64,000 nt of DNA from Microvelia longipes (Eukaryota; Arthropoda; Insecta; Hemiptera; Veliidae): NCBI GenBank assembly GCA_018340805.1, contig JACMZG010001870.1:53372809-53436808 (forward strand). The letters run 5' to 3'. Positions 57,378 through 64,000 of the stretch are shown here, in pieces; position 1 is the first letter of the stretch; each line of letters starts with the position of its first letter. The translations under genes were made by a program, and so were the position numbers. The notes beneath the pieces were generated by a model. That model made no database searches. It had not been told where the DNA came from and saw only the letters and a list, made by a program, of their open reading frames with translations.

Positions 57378-58135
57378 TTCTGGCGCGGTGGTCCGCATTT
57401 CAGGCGAATTTCTTTTGGATGCGTGTTTTCGTGCTTCCAACCAGGATTGTTGTTAACAATCCTGGTTGGAATAATAATTTTTATTGTATTTTACATTATA
57501 TAAGTTTACAACTACTGAATAAATAATTTCGGCGCGGTGGTCCGCTGTCGGACAAATTTCATTTAGAATGCGTGTTTCTGTGCTTAAAAACCCATTTCTT
57601 GGTTAACGTTCCGGTTCATGCTTTAAAACCTAAGCTGTTACTCAATTGTCAAGCACTGCCCGTAACTCATTTGGTCTGTATTTTTCAAAGGAAATGCGCA
57701 TAATTATCCAGTTGTTTAAAACTATGCCTCTAAAGTTAGCAGTACGCACTATTATTTGAAATAGTTTAAAGCTTAGTTACTTATCTTTAAGCTTCGTCAG
57801 TTATCTTTCAAAGGTTTTAGCGCATTTCCTTTGAAAAATACAGACAAAATGAGTTACGAGCAGTACTTGACAAGCGAGTAACTGCTTAGGTTCTGAGTAT
57901 GAACCGGAACCTTAAACAAGAATGGGTGTTAAGCACGGAAACACGAATTCTAAATGAAATTCGCCCGACAGCGGGACCACCGCGCCAGAATTATTTAGTA
58001 GTAATATACATATATAATGTAAAAAAAGAATAAAAATTAACGTTCCTACCAGGATTGTTGTTAAAAAAGGAAGCACGCATACCAAAGGAAATCTTCCGAT
58101 ATGCGGACCACCACGCCAGAATTATTTTGTAGTTA
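57378..58135. mobile_element. Nested foldback element (GCGGACCACCGCGCC family), most complete copy
   Basis: Two levels of inverted arms. The outer pair is CTGGCGCGGTGGTCCGCAT (57380) and GCGGACCACCACGCCAGAAT (near 58110). The inner pair is CGGCGCGGTGGTCCGCTGTC (about 57529) with CGACAGCGGGACCACCGCGC (about 57965). The inner arms extend about 190 bp inward, through TTCCGGTTCATGC / GTATGAACCGGAA and CTGTATTTTTCAAAGGAAAT / its complement. Between arms lies AGTTTAAAGCTTAGTTACTT sequence. No coding capacity. Confidence 0.85.
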
Positions 58136-58189
58136 TAAACTTATTTTATGCAAAAAAAAAACAATAAAAAATATCGTCCCAACCAGGAT

Positions 58190-58725
58190 TTAAACCCAGG
58201 AAAGAGTTTGAGTAATTGCATCGACTCCGGACCACTGCCATTCAACACACAGGCCCAAAAAACATGAAAAACGACTCCCCACTTGAAATATGTTATTTAG
58301 GGTCCAAAATTTAGGTTTTCCTGCATTAATCACCGTTTTTTGACTTTTGGTCACTTAGAGTGGCCGTATCGACTTCAGACCGAATTTATTCGATTCGACG
58401 CCCAAAAAAACATAGAAAACGACACCCTACCCATAATGTTTTGTTCATCAACCGTAATTTTGGTTTTCAGTAATTTTTTGTGCTTTTTCGACTTTTTGGT
58501 CATTTAGAGTGATTGTATTGACTTCAGACTGGTTTCATTCGATTCAGTTCCCAAAAATACATAGAAAACAATAACACCCTACTCTAAATTTATTTATTTT
58601 TTATCGACCTAAATTTTGGTTTCCGGTAATTTACAAGGGTTTTTTCGACTTTTTGGTCATTTAGAGTGGTTGCATTGACTTCGGACCGGTTTTATTTGAT
58701 TCAGCGTCTTAAAAAACATATGCAT
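58190..58725. repeat. ~150-bp tandem units, about 3.5 copies
   Basis: Each contains ACTTTTTGGTCATTTAGAGT, GACTTCGGACCGGTTTTATT and a CCCAAAAAACATAGAAAACG type segment. Copies are 70-90% alike by eye. They adjoin the foldback element on its right, as at 55.6 kb and 43.2 kb. Confidence 0.8.
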
Positions 58726-59136
58726 TGACCTTTTTTGCGGCGAAAAATATTAACCCTGTGAATTTTGCTGATTTTTTTGACAATTTTGCTGACTCAGCAA
58801 AACTAGGTTAATGATGTTACAAAAACCTTGTTTTCAATAGGGTCGTGTCCTTCCAAAGGTTGATTTTGTACCAAGTTTGATTAAAAAAAATAAATCCGTT
58901 CGAAAGATAGTGTTTTTACAAGAAACTGATGCCTATTCCATTAGCGAATTTTATTCCCAAAGGAAATTCGCTAAAAATCATAGCTCTTAGAGGACAAATC
59001 AAAACAATTTTTTTTTAAAAGTCTTAATGAAAAACAAAAAACAATCCCCTAAAACAAAATACAAATTATTATTAAACTGAACTGAACTAATATTGGTTTT
59101 ATTTAATAATATATAAACCACAAAGTTAATATGTCG
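58726..59136. other. Interior of the hAT-like element, non-coding
   Basis: Includes a short hairpin TTAGCGAATTTTATTCC / AAGGAAATTCGCTAA at about 58942-58975. No frame of interest. Confidence 0.5.
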
Positions 59137-59371
59137 AACAAAAAAACAATTTAATTTTAAGACAAAAGCTACCTTTAAGCTCTAAATTATTATAAATAAA
59201 AATTATAAAATTAATTAATTTTTTTATAAAATTAAAATTTAATTAATTTTATAAAAAAAAATGTTTTTCCTTGCCTGAACCATAGTTTTTATATAATTTT
59301 TGCAACAACCCTGCTCGGCTAGGGGGGGAGGGGGCCCGGGCCCCCCACCTGGCTACGCCCATGTCCACTAC

Positions 59372-59770
59372 TAAAAATAGGTTAGACATGAATAACAGCT
59401 ACTTTACTAACCTAGGGAGTTATAGAAAATAAATAATAATAGTTAGTATAATAATTATATACGCTACAAGGGATCAAAGTATGTTGTCCTGCACGAGGTC
59501 CAATTTTCTCCGCAAGAGAAAACGTTTGAACATTGAACATTTGAGAAAACATTTGCTCCCGAGGCTTGCCAAAGGAGTTAATTTCACTTTTATTCCCCGA
59601 GGCGGATAAACTGATGTACTTGGAATTAGTAAAAATATCGATATAAATTCATTGTTGCTGTGCATTTATTACAAATAATATTTCCAGTATTAATAATAAT
59701 GGGTTGCACTACAACAGGTTTTGGAGTTGCTTTGTACATTATAATAGTCTTAATGTATGTTAAATTGTTA
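59372..59770. other. Intergenic DNA, nothing identified
   Basis: No gene recognised. Confidence 0.45.
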
Positions 59771-59771
59771 A

Positions 59772-59955
59772 ATATGAAATTAAATTCCATGTTATTCCTT
59801 GATAATAATTTATTTAAATAATTAAGACAACATTTGCATGCTGATTCTATGATACATTTTTTAAATAATTTATAATTGAACCATCATGTAAACGTTGTCT
59901 TAATTATTTAAATAAATTATTAACATCAAATAACATAGAATTTTAATTTAATATT
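59772..59955. repeat. AT-rich inverted repeat
   Basis: The left arm (AAATTCCATGTTATTCCTTG ... TTATTTAAATAATTAAGACA) pairs with the right arm (TGTCTTAATTATTTAAATAA ... AATAACATAGAATTTTAATT). Possible MITE. Confidence 0.65.
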
Positions 59956-60169
59956 TAAAAAATAAACATACACATGACTAAACAGACTACCATTTACGCA
60001 CTACTACAAGCACCATGCACCTAGTTCTGAATCTACAATTAGAATACGTGCATTTATACGTATTGTTTGATTAGTTAATTAATAATTATTTAAATATTAA
60101 ATATACACAAGTAGTATTAAATTACAATTTTTGTTATTTATTAAATAATCAATTTATATTTCTTTATAT

Positions 60170-60240
60170 AATATATAATATATATATATATATATATTAT
60201 ATATTATATATATATATTATATATATATATATATATTACA
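60170..60240. repeat. (TA)n microsatellite
   Basis: TA tract with TATTATATA slips, directly left of the palindrome. Confidence 0.9.
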
Positions 60241-60249
60241 ATCTTTTAT

Positions 60250-60452
60250 AATAATAATAACTACAGGAGGTGAAGCGAAGAGATTTAGAGGGGTTTTGAA
60301 ATTTCGACATATGTCTTCTTCGTCAGGTAAGGTTGGGAAGTCCCGAGTCACTCGGGACTTCCCAACCTTACCTGACCGAAGAAGACATATGTCGAAAATT
60401 TTCAAAACCCCTCTAAATCTCTTCGCTTCACCTCCTGTAAGTTATTATTATT
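60250..60452. repeat. ~200-bp near-perfect palindrome
   Basis: Arms of about 98 bp. From the outside inward: ATAATAATAACTACAGGAGG, TGAAGCGAAGAGATTTAGAG, TCGACATATGTCTTCTTCG, TCAGGTAAGGTTGGGAAGTC, with a 3-nt TCA centre at about 60349-60351. Differences are limited to a few indels. No coding function; frames through it mirror each other. Confidence 0.9.
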
Positions 60453-60499
60453 TAAAAGGATTGTTATGTTATACTTTTAGTATTTCCTTTTTCATTTGT

Positions 60500-60596
60500 A
60501 ATTATATATATATATATATATATATATTATATTTATATATATATATATATATAATAATATATATAATATATATATATATATATTTCTTTATAATAA
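60500..60596. repeat. (TA)n microsatellite
   Basis: TA tract with ATTATAT slips. Confidence 0.9.
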
Positions 60597-60742
60597 TATA
60601 TCATCTTTTAATAATTAAAATCTATACATTTTTTCTTTTTCTAAAACTTACTATTTATTTAAAATATTTATAAACAATCAAACGAGCAAACATCGTTATA
60701 CTATAATAATGTAAGCCAATGGCAAGCTGGTAGAATATCAAA

Positions 60743-62209
60743 GGTGATTCAATAAGAGGGTTTTAAAGAATGAAATCAAATTTTTGACTTGTTAGGTTAT
60801 AGTCTGGAATTGACGTCATTGCAGCAATAAATAGTAAATTTTCAATGTTGACCGCTACACCGATAAAAACGTCATTGATAAAAACGTCAGGTTATAACCT
60901 CCGAATGCATTTGGTTTGTTTACATCAAGGATGTTGAATAAAGGGGATGACGCTCTAAGTCGAATTGCCATTCAACAAAATGACCCCATCGAAAATCAAA
61001 ACACAGAGAAGAATTCAACACGAAACACACGTCAAAAACTAACTGCACATGCTTGGTATAAACAGCGCATGCTTATGATCCTTGTAACAGCGCAGGTCTT
61101 AAAATTTAGAGGCAAACTCTTAGAATAATACTATATATAGAAGGAGCACTACTGATAACACGAAAGTCGGTTCACTGGTGCAACTAAGTAATGCTGCCAC
61201 CCTAACAATATATAATTTTCTTATAAAAGTTGGCAAATACTTCCGGTTGCTGATTATTATGTTCTATTATTAATTAATGATTGATTATTCATAAAATACT
61301 AATATAAATATCGTGTATTACAATATTTAAAGCATTTTAAATTGTAGTTTAAACGTATTTATTAAAATTAGTCCTCGTCAACTAAATGTAGATTCTTGTA
61401 TTCGCCACCCTTTGCCATCTAAGACCAGTTTATTAAATACTCAGCAGTGTTTAAGTTTATATTTGTTCTTTACGATCTTTCTTCATTAATAGATATTTAT
61501 GACAAATATTTAAAATAATGTTTTGTTGTCAGGTTGGCAGCATTACTTAGTTGCACCAGTCAACCGGCTTTCGTGTTACAGTGGAATTACATTGTGTTTA
61601 CGGTCCTGTGTCCTTCTATATATAGTATTATTCTAAGGGCAAACTTAACTCTCAGTGGGTTTCCCATTGTTTTGCTTGCGAAGGTTATAAACAAATAGAA
61701 AAAAGTTCATACTTTTTTACTGTTTTTTTGTTAATATTGCTTAAAATTTAACAACATTAAAGAAAATTAAGAACATTACAATCAAAATGAATTCTTGAAA
61801 ACTAGCAAAACATTTCACTAAGCTAACAAAAACAAAATATTAACACATTTAACTTACTCTGTACGAAAAGTAAACGGTTAAAGCTTTCAATTACTGTCAT
61901 AAAAGTGGCTATAGAGGTCCGCAAAAAATGTAAATAATAGCACAAATGACTTGACAAGCACCAAAATAACAATAACGAAAGCACTGAAGAAAGTTAGAAG
62001 CAAACCTCGACTACCTAGAATTGTAATAACAACTTAGCAACATAACCTGCGTTTGACGTCTTTTTTAATTAAACCTAAGGGAAGGTAAGTTGGCTCTATT
62101 TCTCTATCTCATACAAACTCCATGGGGTCAGAAATATTCTTAATGCGTCATCCCCTTTATTCAAAATCCTTGGTTTACATCGAATTGAATCACCTTATAA
62201 ATGTTTAAC
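60743..62209. mobile_element. Outer TIR element split by a nested insertion
   Basis: The ends AGGTGATTCAAT (about 60743) and ATTGAATCACCT (ending about 62209) are inverted. A subterminal GAATAAAGGGGATGACGC (about 60945) and its complement GCGTCATCCCCTTTATTC (about 62145) are inverted too, with TTTACATC beside each. The left side is longer than the right. No convincing target duplication. The open frame at 60934-61128 has no recognised domain. Confidence 0.6.
61119..61637. mobile_element. 519-bp MITE with 8-bp target duplication
   Basis: The termini CTTAGAATAATAC and GTATTATTCTAAG are exact complements, and the inverted arms run about 85-100 bp, including GGTGCAACTAAGTAATGCTG. The flanks are GGCAAACT on both sides (61111-61118 and 61638-61645). 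The 8-bp duplication points to hAT-type mobilisation. It sits inside the outer TIR element. Confidence 0.9.
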
Positions 62210-62930
62210 ATGTTGAACCAGTGGTTCTTCTCCTAGGTACGACAAGAAATTAGAATCATTGGAAAGGTTACATTGCTTGCGTGTCGTGTAATATAATCAT
62301 TGGTTCTTCTTACTTGAATCATAGAGCCTGTTGTAAAAATAATGACACCATAAACCTAACTTTATTAGTAAAAAAATAAATAAAATCGAAAGTATTAAAG
62401 ATTTTTTCGGGGTAAATCATTACACACACACCCACACATCACACACACACACAACATATATATCTATATATATATATTAATTATTTATATATAATAATTA
62501 TATATATATATCAATATATAGATTAAATTTCATTAGCGTGATTTAACATTGAGTGGTGGATTGAATATTGTTTAATTTCGTCATGTTAAATATTTTCAAT
62601 ATTTTTTATTTTTTAGGTGCAGAAGGAGATGTTAAGAATACAAAACGTGTAGTGTTGGGTGAGGATTGAAAAAGAAATAGTTTAGAGTAATATATGATTC
62701 CTCTATACAGTTTCTTTGACTAACATGTCAACTAGGTCGTAAACTAGGAGAAGTCAAGTCAGAGGACAAAGTGGTAAAACTTGACAAACAGAATGTACCA
62801 ACATAGTGGACTTCCTTTCTTTAATATTGAAAAGAAAGACTTAGTACTTATTACTGGAGTTCTGTGAGATCAGAGCATAGCAAATGCCACAGTTGTTAAA
62901 GTCGATACATTGCTATGCTGGCAACTGTTA
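62210..62930. other. Intergenic DNA, nothing identified
   Basis: A short (CA)n and TA-rich patch lies at about 62420-62520. No gene recognised. Confidence 0.45.
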
Positions 62931-62934
62931 AATC

Positions 62935-63110
62935 TTTTTTTTTTTTTTTTTTTTTTTTTTAATTCTCTTTATTAATAAAAATATAAAATTACAATTGACA
63001 AAATTAAATTTTTCAAAGAAATAAAAATAAAACTATACCACTAAACAAAATACAAAGAGTACCTCTCATAAAAGGACCAGGTCCTGCGGCATGAGAGGGA
63101 GTATTTTTAT
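62935..63110 (-). mobile_element. 3' end of a minus-strand retroelement (poly-A tail plus hairpin)
   Basis: A run of 26 T at 62935-62960 is a poly-A tail on the minus strand. About 100 bp upstream in that sense is a stem-loop: CCTCTCAT (63062-63069) pairs with ATGAGAGG (63091-63098) around AGGACCAGGTCCT. The arrangement suits a LINE 3' UTR, but no ORF2 sequence follows within the window, so it is 5'-truncated. Confidence 0.65.
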
Positions 63111-64000
63111 TTGATTTATTCATCCCTTCTTAAGGTTTACTTACATATTTTTAATGTCATTTAGATATATTTACTTATTTAGCTCAAAGATATTGCTTTA
63201 ATTATTAAATATTAAATATTAAGAAGCAAAGCTTAAAATACAGTGGAAGTTTACATAAGATTTCACGACAAGCTTAATAGTCACACAGATGTTATTGACA
63301 ATTACTACGCGCGAAAGCTTTCAAGCGCATGGCTAGCACCCCAGATCCAATTCCTCGCAGACTAAAAGCGCGAATAAGAGCAGAATTCAAACTAGCCAAA
63401 AAAAAAAAAAAAAAAATTTACCTATTTAAGTTCCGTCTCAACGAATCTACAACCAGCAACCGAATCTACAATCACGAACCAGCAACCCTCATTTACACTC
63501 CGCAAAAGAACAGATCCAGAATGCCAAGCACGCGCCCAAAAAAACCACCGCGCAAAGGAAGAAAAGCATTGTTAGAAGTAATATATCTGCACTATGCGCA
63601 CTAAACAGACACGCACGCAACATTTGTGTACTAATTAGCGTTATAGCAATAATAATACAATATTATTATTGTATTACATAATACAAATAAATATAATAGC
63701 ATAATTTATATAACAAAGAGTTATAATAAATACTAGTAATGTTATCTTATCGTGAACCCAGGTTTATCTTGATTTATATTGTGACTAATCTTATAAATGA
63801 ATAAACAATTTAATGAATGAAAACAGAACTAAGTTTTAATTATTTTATTTATAATTTTCTATTAATAGTTGATAGAAAATATTCTTTTAGTTTCTTTTTG
63901 AAGATTTGGAAATCAGAAAAGGTTTTTAGATGGCTAGGAAGAGAGTTAAATATTGTAATAGTTTATAAATCCATTGTTTTTGTGCTGCCCGAGGTATTAT
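63111..64000. other. AT-rich DNA to the right edge, no gene identified
   Basis: The open frame at 63329-63604 is Lys/Arg-rich because of an A17 run (about 63400-63417) and has no recognisable domain. Nothing else seen. Confidence 0.45.

Noticed and set aside
60934..61128. Possible small gene (MLNKGDDALSRIAIQQ...)
   Set aside because: The end of the frame lies inside the nested MITE, the start is mirrored in the outer inverted repeat, and no domain is recognisable. Treated as transposon sequence.
63329..63604. Basic 91-codon open frame
   Set aside because: Composition is driven by an A-run, with no domain, and the upstream region lacks gene signals.

Overview
This is an AT-rich, repeat-dominated eukaryotic window, almost certainly arthropod and probably insect. 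The evidence is split genes with consensus GT-AG introns, a MADF-BESS DNA-binding protein gene (a family expanded in insects), a BEL/Pao LTR retrotransposon, jockey-like LINE remnants, tRNA-derived SINEs, many foldback/MITE-type elements, long (TA)n tracts and several satellite arrays. No bacterial operon, CRISPR or prophage structure is present. The species cannot be named from the sequence.

The only convincing host gene lies at 9.8-17.1 kb on the + strand. Two divergent exon sets, A at 9822-10895 and B at 12822-13280 plus 13968-14504, encode Crypton-type tyrosine-recombinase-like (YR/DUF3504-like) domains with degraded catalytic residues. Each ends in a consensus donor in phase 0. Downstream, a phase-0 acceptor at 15287 opens a two-exon MADF-BESS module (15287-15428, 16470-17143). 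Splicing A or B to the MADF-BESS exons would give proteins of 629 or 603 residues: a fusion of two DNA-binding domains with what look like alternative N-terminal halves. This is the best candidate here for an undescribed system.

Layout: 1-665, 57-bp satellite; 1.2-1.4 kb, 24-bp satellite; 1.4-3.2 kb, minus-strand LINE remnants plus a palindromic repeat cluster; 4.9-5.3 kb, 15-bp satellite; 5.4-7.4 kb, (TA)n tracts, a foldback element and a Penelope-like palindrome; 7.8 kb, 5S-rRNA-like fragment; 9.8-17.1 kb, the host gene; 19.7-20.3 kb, a TA-flanked TIR element; 22.4-25 kb, SINE cluster and truncated LINE tail; 26.2-27.4 kb, a TIR element with arms near 480 bp inside a TA tract; 28.2-28.9 kb, 39-bp array; 29.8-33.9 kb, a 4-kb 25-bp satellite; 35.9 kb, SINE; 38.2-43.6 kb, foldback arms, (TA)n and dispersed-repeat copies; 44.77-51.24 kb, a complete BEL/Pao provirus on the minus strand (two LTRs, 5-bp target duplication, frameshifted gag-pol); 55-59.4 kb, foldback elements and about 150-bp repeats, part of them inside a 2.2-kb element with an 8-bp target duplication; 60.2-62.2 kb, a 200-bp palindrome and a nested pair of TIR elements; 62.9-63.1 kb, a T26 tract and hairpin marking a minus-strand retroelement 3' end.

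All calls come from reading the sequence and from family knowledge; no database search was run.
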